Positions 46,237 to 57,657 of a DNA stretch of 64,000 nucleotides are shown here, one piece after another. The notes beneath the pieces were generated by a model. It did no database searches. It saw nothing but the letters and a program-made list of their open reading frames with translations, and was not told where the DNA came from. The DNA lies in assembly GCF_027942865.1 (NCBI RefSeq), contig NC_134529.1:17350467-17414466 (forward strand), written 5' to 3'. Numbering within the stretch: position 1 is the first letter of the stretch; every line of letters starts with the position of its first letter. The DNA comes from Odontesthes bonariensis (taxonomy: Eukaryota; Chordata; Actinopteri; Atheriniformes; Atherinopsidae). The position numbers and the translations under genes were made by a program.

Positions 46237-46252
46237 TTTCTGTTTCCTGGAA
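46237..46252. promoter_or_regulatory. ISRE-like/GAS-like cluster, gene B copy 2
   Basis: Same bases as 24734-24749: GAAACAGAAA on the minus strand (46237-46246) overlapping TTCCTGGAA (46244-46252), immediately before the donor gtgagtac. It is conserved between units, which is expected from recent duplication and so is weak evidence of function. Confidence 0.45.
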
Positions 46253-46593
46253 ACGGTGAGTACAAATGTTTACATGGACAGACGCATATATCTATAATTA
46301 TATTTCCGAATTTGCTGAGATCATTTACAGCTAACCCACGCTGCTGTCGCACTACTGACACCCCGTTTTTCAGGTAAATTAACCGAAGTAAAGTGCGCTT
46401 TGGTCAGTTCAGGAACCCCTGCCCTCCCCTTTTTGCTGTCTCACGCCGACCTGTTCATGAAGATTTGTCGTGGACTTTTGAACATTTTCAATCCGGACAA
46501 AAGGGAAGACAGAAGAGATAAAAATGCATGCTAAACCCGCGTCATAACTCCGTTGTTTTCTTGCCCTCCGTTTCCGTCTCTGCAGGTGACATC

Positions 46594-49500
46594 ATGTCTG
46601 TTTTACTGAGGGAAATAAAACAGATTAATAGAGAGGCTGCCTCTGTACTGGAGAGTAAGTGGCTTTTATTTTAGATGCATAGTGCTTAAACTAGTTCAAA
46701 TAAACTGATATATTGCTTGAATTAACCGCCATGTTCCTTCAGAGGCAGACTTTCGCACTGACTCGGAGATCCAGTCACTGACTCGGGATGAGCTGCACGA
46801 GCTGTTTCCTGCGGTTGAGAAGCTCAAGCTGAGAAGGACAATTTTTAGGATAATACACAAAGAGGTAGGGCTGAGTGGGAAGGTATCTAATCGGAGTGAT
46901 TTGGAACCTCCAGATTTATATTTATTGTTTGACTTATTTTGGTTTTTTTAGAAACCAGTTGAAGTGCTCCTCAAGAAACTGAAGCAGTTCATCCCAAATG
47001 AAAATCTCAGGGGTAAGTAGAGGCTTTATGGCAAAAAAAAACCTTTTTTTTTTTTTTTTAAATATATACATAGGCTATTGAGGCATACTCTATATAATTG
47101 TTCTTATTTTGGCTCTGATATTGGTGTTTGGCTACACTTAGGTGTTTTTGAGCATCATGCAGAGGCTAACTCACTTCTCTCCATCCAGGAGCCCTTACCG
47201 GCAACGGGGTCCTGGTCGACTACCTCCAAATCCTGAGGGACATGAAGGATCAAGTGAATCATGTGCAGAGTTTTCTTGAAGCTCATATCAACGTCCTGGA
47301 GAGCAGCAGCAAAGCTCAGCCAGACCAGGAACCTTACACAGGTCATAATGACAGCGTTTTATTTCATTTAAAAGCATACTTCAGTTTGCAGTGAGCAGAT
47401 TTCCCACAGCTGATGAGATGCTAATATACAATCACAGGGGATGTTTGTCCTGGGTGTCTGGGGCTGGATCTCACGACCAGAGAAATATCTTAAAACGGGA
47501 TCTGTTCCAATTATGCATTGAACTCCAGAAACAGTCATTATACCTTCATTTATCAGGCGCTTTTAACCAAAGCAGGGATCCATACCCAGCTTGTCTTTCT
47601 CACACAACCAAGGCACGCTTTTACAAATGGTCAGTGCGACGTAACGGACTGTCTGGAACAGGAAAATTCTCACGGAACAGCGGAGGAGCATGAAAATAAG
47701 CAGCAAATAACTAAACAGCTCACCGTTAATAGGTATAAAAATGGCAGGATACGTCGACACATGAAGTGAGCAAAGCTGAGCAAACGCCAGACGATGAGCT
47801 ATCGGAGCAGACTTAGCAAATTTATTTTTAAGGTGCACATAAATGAACTCAATATGGGTTTCAATTACAACCTTTTTAGGAAGAGAAGATAACAGGACGA
47901 GCAAAGGAGATGAAGGGTCCAACAGAGCGATGACACGCCAAAACAGCCAGGCAGGAAAAGAAGAAAATGGTATCGTATAGATAAGGCTCAGAGTTAACAA
48001 TTTGTCACAGTTCAGATAAGTTGTTGCACAATATGAGCAGCAACTCTGAGACACAAGGTGGTTGACTTTAAAACTTGACAGTCTTAGCAACATACAGTTC
48101 AGCATACGACTGTCATCAGAGTCGGGGCTCTAATTTCTTCTTAATGTTTTAATGCTGCTGGTAAGAATACAAATAACAAAGCTGAGGAAAAATGCAGCTT
48201 GTATTGATTTTCTTTGCATCACACATTGTAAAAAATAACAAAACGTTCATTACGAAACACAATTTTTCTTCTGTTAGATACCTTAAAAATGATGTAACTC
48301 CAGAGATCGCTGGGCTGGACTGGGCTTACACCGGGTTTCTCCCTGTGTATAATGTGTATTTTTAGTGTTATGTTGATTCGTAGATTTATAAATGCATAGA
48401 CTATCTTTTGGTGTTTTTCACCCCCATGTTCATGCCGTTGATTGACACGTTGAGTTACAGAAATCACACCAAACAGTAACACAAAGCTGATCCAAAAACT
48501 TGAACTTACTCAGCTCCCATCTCAAAATCCACAGTTGTGAGAACAGCTGGGGTCTGTTTCACAAAGCAGGTTCAACCAACTCTGAGTCTATTCCTGATCT
48601 CTGAGTTGATCTACTCTGAGATAGAAAACTCTGAGTTTTCGGTTCCAGAAACGCTGATTTGAGTGAGGTTAATCAACTCTGAGTAAGTTCACCTTGAGTT
48701 TTGCGTGTGCACCACAACTTTAAAAAGCCAGCATCAATGGAGCCCCGATTCGACGAGTCACCATGGCAACGGGGAAGAGGAGGGGCTACGCTTTTCACCA
48801 ACCTCGAATTGGAAATCTTAATGCGCTCATACGGCGAGTTTCAATACGTTTTTAGAAATAAGTGCACAGCTGCAGCAGCAAAAGCGTAAGTTTAAATGTA
48901 GTCCTTTGCAATCACAATAATATTACAGGGAAAACTGCTTGAATGGTAGCCCATTCATTTATTTAATTTAGGTGCAATCTCGCGGGGGAGGAGCGCACTT
49001 GGCAGCAGTTTAAAATGAAATATAAAAACATTGGGCCTCATGCAAGAACATTTTCGTATTTTTATTCTAAATTTCTCTCACTTTTTTCGTAAGAAGGTCT
49101 CGTACGAACACGCCACGTCAGATTCAACAAGCGCTCTTAACTTCGGAAAAAGTGTGTAAACGACCTGCGTAAATGATGAATCACACCTGTGCGTATCTTA
49201 AGTTCACGTGCACGAGGATAGTAGATTTGCATACTCCACGCCCTAAATGATACCATATAAGGCTGTGCTTCCTCGCTCCTGTGCCAGGAAGTGTTGAGTG
49301 TTGAGTCATGAGAATGGCATCAAGGCGCAAAAAGAACAACTTTAGAAGGTCTGAGATTAAAGTTCTGCTTTCAGAGATCCAAAAAGGAAAATCTGTCATT
49401 TTTACCAGTGTCAGTAGTGGAATTACGGGACCTGCTAAAGCGAAGAAATGGGAAGCAATTACGAGTGCTGTTTATACCATGTCACCTAAATAAAAAAATA

Positions 49501-52500
49501 AATGGTTTGATATGAAAACCATGGGCAGGCGCTCGATGACTGCAACTAAAGCCGTGCAATCAGTTGTTGCCTCATCATGAGGGCACTTTGATGGGGTGGT
49601 CTTCTGGCACCACACCTTCTGGTCTGCCTGGGCTGGTTCAGGTGGAGACCCTCGTTCATGGCAATATTGCGCCATGAACGAGGTATCGAGACACACCCAC
49701 CTGGCCTTCAGCTCAGTGCGCTCCACGACAGCACGTGGGCTTTGAGTCACAAGTGTCTTTATAAAATATAATAGGCCTATATATGTCTTTTTTAAGCCTA
49801 TTCATACAAATATTTATTTGTCTTTTATGTCTTTTTTTTCTTTTGTCCCAACAAAATTCTGATGGTGCCGCTCAAAAAGATAATTGTCTGTAAATGCAAA
49901 AATCTATGTGCGGTCTGATAACCATCTCCGACGAATATTTAATTATCTGCGCAATAATGCTGCACCTTCATCCACGGGATCGTTGTCAAAAGGACATGCT
50001 ATGTTCGTGAAAAAAGTCGCCTCCTACTGTGCCTAAAGGACTTCTAGAAGTAGAAGAACTCGCTCTGCTGACTGAATGAATGAGGAAATCAAATGGCGTG
50101 TGTGGCTGAAAGAGGGCGGAGACAGAAAGAAACTCAAGGTTTCTTGAGGAAAACCTGGTCCCGACCAGGTTAGGTTCAGAGTCCGTTACTCCGGTAACTG
50201 ACGGAGAGCTTAAGTTACCTCTCTTTGTGAAACAGGCTAGAGTTACCCCTCTTTCTCGGGGTTGAGTTACCTCCCTTTGTGAAACGGAAAACTCAGGGTT
50301 TCCCTCATTTCAGGGTTAACCAACTCAGAGTTTTCACTAAACCTGCTACGTGAAACGGACCTCAGGTCTCTTTGAGTGTGTTCACCACAGACTCCTTGAA
50401 ACATCTGTTGTGACATTGTTAAGGCCTCGAGCTTTGTCTTTCCTACATTCCTTTGGGCGCATGCGCACGCAGCGACCGGCAGCTTGTAGTGTGTTTGACA
50501 GTCTTCGTTTGTTCTGTTTGTTTGTTTGTTTGTTTGTTTGTTTTTTACAAAGTGCTTATTTTCGCCAGTAAACGTAAATAACTTAACCATCACTCGTCTT
50601 AAGACTAAACAGCATGCCGAGATGGAGTGGGGTGTTGTTTTCGCACTAGTTGTACTATGGGCTTGTCTGGGAGCAGGCTGGTACACTACGACAAACCCTA
50701 CTCGGATTGTATACTCCAGAGACTTTCTACTGAGTTCTAAAGCGTCCGCGGATGCTGGGCCACCTCCGGACCTGCTGTTTCCCAACATCACAGAACTCTA
50801 CGCTGACAGTACAAATTAAAACTTTTCCAGCTCATCGCGCTGCAGAAACAGGAAGCGAGGAAGGAGAGGCGGGGTACGGCAGCGATCAAGGTGGTCCTTG
50901 GCACGCATCCCTCTGCCTTCAATCATCTTAGCCAACGCGCAATCGCTACGGAATAAAACGGACGATCTGCAAGCTCTTGTTCGCTACCAACATGAGTACA
51001 AATATGCGTGTATCCTCGCCCTGACTGAAACTTGGTTGGGGGAGAAGGATACTGACGGCGACCTGGCGATCGATGGCTTTGGGCTGCCATTGCGTACGGG
51101 CCGGGATGCCTCAACTACCGGCAAGACGCGTGGAGGCGGTGTCTGTCTGTACATAAACGAGCACTGGTGTAAAACAACACTAGTTAGAGAACAACTGTGT
51201 ACAAAGGACATTTAACTACTCTCCGTTTCCATGCGCCCCTTCTACCTGCCCCGGGAATTTCCCCAGATATTCGTGACTGTTGTTTACATCCACCCGAAAG
51301 CAAATGAAAGCTCCGCATTGGATTTAATCCAACAGTCGGTGAACAAACTACAGGCACTCTCTCCCGATGCCCCCAACCTGATCCTGGGCGATTTCAACCA
51401 CTGCTCGTTGGATAAAGTGCTCAAGTGTTTTTATAAATATGTACGCTGCACCACCAGAAAAGGCAAGATTTTGGACCAGTGCTATGGTTCTATCAAAGGT
51501 GCTTATGACTCTATCCCTCTCCTTCCTCTGGGCTCTGCTGATCACAACGCTGTGCACCTCATCCCAGCCTATCGCACATGCCTGCAGAGGGGGAAGGTGA
51601 CCACTAAAACAGTAAAATTGTGGACGGAGGAGGCTAAACTGACCCTTCAGGGGTGTCTGGACTGCACTGTGTGGGAGGAGTTTATTCAGTCATCCCAAAA
51701 CATAAGTGAGCTCACTGATGTAGTCAGCTCATGGGTGACTTACTGTGAGGACACTGTCATCCCCACCAAAGTTGTCAAAACATTCCCCAATAACAAGCCC
51801 TGGGTCACCAAACACTTGAAAACACTGTTAAACCTGAAAAAGCATTTAAGCTAAACAACACAATAGAATTACACAACATTCAAAAAGACATCAAACGTGA
51901 AATTAGAAGGGCCAAAATGGAATACAAACACAAAGTGGAGATGAAACTGAGCACCAATGCCTAGGCTCAGCATGGGACTCTTTAAAAACTATGGTTGGGC
52001 TGAATGATAAAACTCCACTTAAAATGGCTTTGGTGGGTTACCCAACAGACTCCATCCTAGCCCAGGAGTTAAACACTTTTTATTCACGTTTTGATACAAA
52101 ATATGATTTTAAAAAAGACATTTTAGACCTTAAACATGACCTGCTTTCCACCACCCAGCCAGCAGCCTGTTTTTCCCTACAGTGTGGTTAAAGGGGAACT
52201 GCGGTATTTTCAACATTAAGCCTCTTTTCTGAGTCGTCTGCAATGTTTTAGAACCCCCCTCACTGCTTTTTTGATGTTTACTGCTGTCTCCGGTATTTGC
52301 CTAATTTTGATTCATCTCAACCTGCTTCAGAATGGCAAGTCATGTGCATGTCCAAAAAGGTCCGTAAAAGCACCATAAACGTCCGTTTTCAAAATCATCA
52401 ACTCACCGGAGTGGTTACTGGTGTGCACTGGTAATCCATATCAAATTTCGTAGCGAAAAGTTGCTTCTGTCATGTTTTATTTGACATTTTGTAAATCCCA

Positions 52501-55500
52501 TTGAGTTCTGTTGAAGACTGGATGCTCGTTGATATTACTCCTCCACCGAACCCGGAAAGAGGACATGTTTGTAGTTCTCTGGCACCGGAAATGCTGCTAG
52601 GTGTATTATCCTGGTTTGCATTTCCGGTGCGAGAGAACTACAAACATGTCCTCTTTCCGGGTTCGGTGGAGGAGTAATATCAACGAACATCCAGTCTTCA
52701 ACAGAACTCAATGGGATTTACAAAATGTCAAATAAAACACAACAGAAGCAACTTTTCGCTACGAAATTTGATATGGATTACCAGTGCACACCAGTAACCA
52801 CTCCGGTGAGTTGATGATTTTGAAAACGGACGTTTATTGTGCTTTTACGGACCTTTTTGGACATGCACATGACTTGCCATTCTGAAGCAGGTTGAGAAGA
52901 ATCAAAATTAGGCAAATACCGGAGACAGCAGTAAACATCAAAAAAGTGGTGAGGGGGGTTCTAAAACATTGCAGACGACTCAGAAAAGAGGCTTAATGTT
53001 GAAAATACCGGAGTTCCCCTTTAAGACTTTTAAACACTGTAAACTGAAAACAAGCCCAGGACCAGACAATATCTCTAGTCGTCTGCTCTCCTGCTGTGCA
53101 TAGCAACTAGGCCCTATTTTTAAACACATTTTTAACCTGTCTCTGGACCTTCAGACAGTGCCTGACTTATGGAAGCAATCCACGATAGTTCCCATTGCTA
53201 AAAACAAGCACCCTAAAACCCTCAATGACTTCAGGCCCATAGCCCTTACCTCTTTGGTAATGAAGTCATTTTAAAGACAAACCACCTGCTTGACCCCCTG
53301 CAATTTGCATATAGAACCAACAGGGGAGTTCAGGATGCTATCATAACCCTGCTGAATCTCATTCTTAAACAGCTTGAGGGCTCAAAGACCCATGTCAGGA
53401 CAATGTTTGTAGATTTTTCATCAGCCTTCAACACCATCCAGCCCCATCTTCTGGTGCAGAAGCTCATCCACCGCTTTCAACTGGACCCCTGCATCTCTGG
53501 CTGGGTCCTTGATTTCCTCACAAATCGTTCTCAGCGAGTGAGAGTAAATGGTCACCATTCTGGATTATCCTTCACATCTACAGGCTCTCCTCAAGGTTGC
53601 GTTTTATCCCCTCTCCTGTACATCCTCTACACTGACGACTGTCGTTCTGACACTGACAATCGCCACATCCTTAAGTTTGCGGACGACACAGTCATTGTCA
53701 GCCTGCTGGAGGATAATGAAACGACACATGGCCCCATCATGGATTATTTTTTAAATTGGTGTCAGGAAGCTATGTTGGAACTAAATGTGTCCAAAACCAA
53801 GGATATGTGCATTGATTTTAGACGCAATACCTGCAACCCCACCACAACCAAGTTAAATGGACAGGACATTGAAATTGTTCAACAGTACAAATACCTAGGC
53901 TCCATTATTGACGACAAATTGACTTTTAACAGTAACACGGACTTGTTGTGCAAGAAAGGGCAGCAGCGCTTGTATTGTCTCAGAAAGCTGGGTAGGTTCC
54001 ATGTTGATAAGTCTCTAATGATTATGTTTTATAGATCCTTTATTGAATCCATACTCACCTATTCTGCCATCTGCTGGTATGCTTTTTTACTTAATGTGAA
54101 AAACAAAAATGGCATATCTAAGATCATCAGAGTAAGCAGTAACATAACCGGTGCTCAACAGAAAAGCTTGACTGCTTTATATGAAGAACAGGTAATCAGG
54201 AAGGCTGAATCTATTTTGGACAATTACACTCATCCTCTGCACAGTGAATTTCAGCTTTTACCCTCTGGTTCCCGTTTTAAATATCCACTAGCCCGGACAA
54301 ACAGATACAAGCACTCTTTTATACCCTCCGCTGTTCAGCTGCTTAACTCCACTAAGAAATGCAGATAGCCATATGTCAGGTTGTGTATTTATTTATTTTC
54401 TAGGTAGGTCTAGTTTTTTATACTGTGTATCTCACTTCTCCATAGCATTTTTATCTTTAAATCTTACACTGTGCAACCCCCCCTAACCCAAAAAATGTAT
54501 TTATTCAATATTATTTTTATTATTTTTATTCTTTTTATCTTTTACAAGTTTTATAATGTCTTGTGGAAGTATGTGAGTGTATGCGTGTGTACTACTGCTG
54601 CAAAACAATTGCCCAAGTTGGGACAAATAAAGTTACTTACTTACTTACTTACTTACTTGTTGAGTGCGGCTGTTGGAATGCTCTGGGAAAACCTAGGTAA
54701 TTCATGTTGAGTTTATTCATTGCAAGTTGTGTGACCCTGGCTTCAGGGTAAAAGTCATCTTGATATAGAGAAAAGCCCTACATATGTTTTACTTTGATTT
54801 GTTTTTTTCTACAATTTTGATTGAGTAGGCTTATTATGCTGCTGTGTTCAACATGTTTTTCTCTCCAGGTGCCTCAACTGCCTCTGGGGGGATGCTTTCC
54901 CCCAATAAAGAAACTGAAATCAGCCCACAGCAAGCTCATGGTATATCTCACTTTCTCTCCTTTTGCAGTCTCCCGACAGCAGATTTTTGCATGTTTCTTC
55001 ATGTGTTCGTATCATTAGAATACTGTTTAGTTTAAAAAGGATTTATAACTCACATTTCTACAATTTTGAATGAGTAGGCTTATTATGCTGCTGTGTTCAA
55101 CATGTTTTTCTCGCCAGGTGCCTCAACTGCCTCTGGAGGGAAACAATCCATCAAAAGAAAAACTGCAGACAGCCCACAGCAAGCTCATGGTATATCTCAC
55201 TTTCTTTCCTTTTGCAGTCTCCTGACAACAGATTTTTTGCATGTTTCTTCATGTGTTCGTATCATTAGAATACTGTTTACTTTAAAAAGGATTTATAACT
55301 CACATTTGCCTCTTATGAGATTTAATAGTTAATCAATTAGTTCGGTTCACAAAGTACTTTTTGCTGTAAGTTTCTGTTATTTATTTATTTATTTCACAGA
55401 AACACTGAAGTACAAGATGGTTGTCAGCGGCAAAACTTTTGGCGCCCATGTTCAGCTACTGGACAAAATACAGAATTCCTTTCCGTTTCGCTCGGTCAAA

Positions 55501-56085
55501 CTGGAAAAGACCCAGAACAGCGAGGATTACCAGATCGTTATTGTCTTCTGTCCTATAGTGTCACGTTCCACGACGGATGTCAACGAAGCCATGAGGGAAG
55601 TTAAAGGTAAGAGAAAGACTTTTTTTCTGACCATCTATGCTGAGGAGAAATATCACTCGTCTCCAATCAGACTTTTCAACATTAACATTTTTAAGTTAAG
55701 GAATATGGTAGATATATATTGGAGCTTTTAAAACCTTCTTTCTCATGCTCCTTTTCTTTCTATTTCCACAGGTGAAAAGCCTGTCATTCTGGTCTTGATG
55801 CATCACTCTCATGAAGCCAAACCTTCTACCTCTAGGAGGACATGGGATGGTAACCATATTTTGTTGCATGTTGATGTTTTCTACCATGAGACAAAGCATG
55901 GATTATTAAATTGCAGCCAAAATGAAGACGCTACATCTGCGATAGGGAAAGAATTAATGAAGCACTGTAGTCACGCTTTTCAAGATGCCAATGAATATTC
56001 CATGAACCCGGGTGCTCATAACATGAGCCCCAGTCCAACTCATAAGAACCCCAACCTACCCAATTGGTTTCCTAACATTTTTTAG
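46594..56085 (+). CDS. Gene B copy 2, with duplicated exon 5
   Basis: Exons are 46594-46654, 46743-46864, 46952-47012, 47189-47341, 54869-54940 (5a), 55118-55189 (5b), 55400-55606 and 55772-56085. All phases agree. It encodes 353 aa with both exons 5, or 329 aa with one. It is the same family as gene A: SAM-like N-terminus (SLTRDELHELFPAVEKLKLRR), long helix, short linker, Rossmann/TIR-like C-terminus (YQIVIVFCPIVSR, KPVILVLMHHSH, VFYHETKHGLL). Its C-terminus (MNPGAHNMSPSPTHKN...NIF) is longer than in copy 1 and probably ancestral. Intron 4 has grown to 7.5 kb by Harbinger and LINE insertions. AATAAA at 56991. No damage to the coding exons is seen. Confidence 0.8.
48738..49032 (+). pseudogene. 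Harbinger Myb/SANT-like protein, N-terminal part
   Basis: The first exon (48738-48888) encodes MEPRFDESPW...TLFTNLELEILMRSYGEFQYVFR and ends at a donor gtaag. The frame resumes near 48971 with CNLAGEERTWQQFKMKYKNI, the tryptophan-containing helix of the Myb/SANT-like fold. The rest is lost where the sequence changes at about 49035. This DNA-binding partner is the second gene of Harbinger elements. Confidence 0.6.
49308..49493 (+). pseudogene. Second Myb-like fragment of Harbinger type
   Basis: 61 codons: a basic start MRMASRRKKNNFRRSEIKV then LLSEIQKGKSVIF and GPAKAKKWEAITSAVYTMSP. It looks like the first part of a Myb/SANT-like domain from a different Harbinger family than the fragment at 48738. 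It is truncated. Confidence 0.5.
49520..49750 (-). pseudogene. HARBI1-like transposase remnant
   Basis: A short minus-strand frame with VVERTELKARWVCLDTSF and then HERGSPPEPAQAD, which resembles the C-terminal end of Harbinger DDE transposases (VVER...RWxCLD then a HN/GxPxPEP region). Only a fragment remains. Confidence 0.45.
50898..51854 (+). pseudogene. LINE endonuclease domain, broken
   Basis: Reads LPSIILANAQSLRNKTDDL, ALTETWLGEKDTD, GGGVCLYINEHW, an in-frame stop at 51213, then PREFPQIFVTVVYIHP, NLILGDFNHCSL and LGSADHNAVHLIP. These are the expected order of AP-endonuclease motifs (N, ETW, GDFN, SDH). A frameshift follows near 51850. Confidence 0.85.
52192..53020. mobile_element. 829-bp TTAA foldback element inside the LINE
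   Basis: Two arms of about 400 bp are near-perfect reverse complements around a centre near 52605. Ends are aggggaactgcggtatttt and its complement. TTAA stands at both ends (52188-52191 and 53021-53024). It interrupts the LINE reverse transcriptase region; LINE coding sense continues on the far side in the same register if one TTAA and the insert are ignored. There is no ORF of note. Confidence 0.9.
53403..54368 (+). pseudogene. LINE reverse transcriptase, C-terminal two-thirds
   Basis: 321 codons beginning MFVDFSSAFNTIQPHLL (motif A), then STGSPQGCVLSPLLYILYTD (motif B), ILKFADDTVIVSLL (motif C, FADD) and a thumb region with YKYLGSIIDDKLTF. The frame is open from motif A to the natural stop, but the upstream fingers region is separated by stops and the foldback insertion. 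Confidence 0.88.
54631..54657. repeat. (ACTT)n LINE tail
   Basis: Six tandem acttactt-type units form the 3' end of the plus-strand LINE. Confidence 0.88.
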
Positions 56086-57657
56086 CGTTAATAGTGCTGA
56101 TGGTGGCATATGGGCAGCATGCTTGTTATTACAGGTAAAACAAACTCATGGATAGTGCCAACAGCTGCGCTAAAATCAAGAGTCAGTCCAAGACAGCAGA
56201 TGAAATGCAAGGAAACTCATTTATCTTGACTTATATATGTAAGCTTTCACAGGTTAATCATTGATCGTTAATTAATGAAAACACTGTTGCATAGGAGTTA
56301 ACTATAACTTTGTGCATGCAGTCACTCAGCACTTTGTGTGTGATCAATTTAAAAAAAAAAAAAAAACTTTGTATAGATGATGGCAGTTTGTCTTTTTTTT
56401 GGGGGGGGGGGGGTGGTTTGACATGATCAACTGACATGATTATAATTCGAGCCATAGAGATTGAGTTTGGGGAAAGTGTAAAACTTATTCAAGCAAGCTT
56501 ATTTGCCTCTGGTTTCTATGGAGAACTGAAACCGCCATGTGCAGGAGTGAATACAAATGTGTATTAAAGGATAAATAAATTAACATGGCAGTGAATGAAT
56601 AGGATTATTAAAACAAAGCTAAATGAATGCAGATGAAAATGAAAATCAGAAAGGTCAGTTTAACACTCTAGTCAGTGATTATTGCATGAAGTTATTTTAG
56701 TTGCATTTATTTGCATATTAATGTTTTTATTGAGCTCTCTGTATTTTTGTTTATTTCTAATTATGACTGTTTCAGTCCTCCTCTTTATGTTTTATCTTGT
56801 GCACCACGGTGCTGGGGAAGACTCCATTAAGGAGTGGAGTTGCAAAGGAGTGTACCATGGTTTCTCGTCGTTATTTAGATGAAAAGAAATTGAAGTTAAA
56901 AGGAAATTTCTAATGATTATTTTTTATGTTGCCACAAACGTGTAACAACTCTGTACCATTCATGATGTGCAACTGAGTACTTTCAAAACAAATAAATAAA
57001 CCAGTTCTGAATAATCTGAATCTGATGGGAAACAACAGTAATTGCTGTCTCTTGTTTAACTAATCCTGTTTTATTTGAGCTGTATTAGTACTAGTATTTT
57101 ATATGCTTTTATTCAGTACAGTGGTGGCAGTGTTTGGAGATCAGGCTTGGCTTTTTCATTCGCGAAGTGCCCTGGATTTTACTTTGAAAAGTCAAACCGG
57201 AACCTAGATATTGTTTACAGTTTGTTACTTCCGGTTGCTTGCCACCAATTAGCGCGATACTAACATTTTATTTGTTTGTCTCTAGACTGTTCTGTCAAAT
57301 ATCACCGCCAGCGTACTTTTTAAGTGGACGACATAATGACAAGTTATCGAAAGGTGTCATTCTGGCTAGTTTTTCTAATTAGCAGCACAACTCCTTAGCG
57401 ACAGTTAGCTAGTAGCCGTTTAGCTACAGATTTTGTGCGGAATGGCAGCTTGAGTCATTCATTTCAACAGGTGTTTGCTTAAGGTGAGCAAAGCCAGTGA
57501 CTTGAAGTTTCTCATTCGTATGTCCTGAAAAGACCTGTGCGCCAATGGTTTTGCCCCTCTTTAAGAGTTAGTTTGCCGTAGTTAGCTGGGGTATCTCTCC
57601 TCGACAGCTGCTAACATCACTTTTTGCGTGACCTAAAATTCACCACGTTTGTCTGTC
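56086..57657. other. Intergenic, gene B copy 2 to akap7 copy 2
   Basis: Gene B 3' UTR with a poly-A run and a G12 tract near 56398-56413, polyadenylation signal at 56991, then the akap7 promoter-like region with ETS-type acttccggt near 57226. It includes about 350 bp that unit 1 has lost. Confidence 0.6.

Larger units (their letters stand above)
48549..50362. mobile_element. Harbinger-type transposon(s), decayed
   Basis: Ends are ggtctgtttcacaaagcagg on the left and, as reverse complement, ggtccgtttcacgtagcagg on the right. Repeated ctctgag/ctcagag motifs lie just inside both ends. The interior holds Myb/SANT-like coding fragments on the plus strand and a HARBI1-like transposase remnant on the minus strand, the gene set of PIF/Harbinger. 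A change of character at about 49035 (gggcctcatgcaagaacat) may mark a second element nested within. The target duplication is not clear. Confidence 0.7.
50433..54657 (+). mobile_element. CR1/L2-clade LINE (Rex1/Maui-like), decayed
   Basis: Starts in a GC-rich leader near 50433 (approximate) and ends in a (actt)n tail at about 54631-54657, typical of CR1/L2-type elements. It encodes endonuclease and reverse transcriptase on the plus strand, broken by stops and at least one frameshift. A TTAA foldback element (52192-53020) is inserted in it. Unit 1 lacks it: tgttgagtgcggctgttgg follows directly at about 27032. Confidence 0.88.

Noticed and set aside
54631-54657. Short regular repeats as a possible CRISPR-like array
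   Set aside because: Units are 4 bp without spacers, the tail of a LINE; the genome is a vertebrate.
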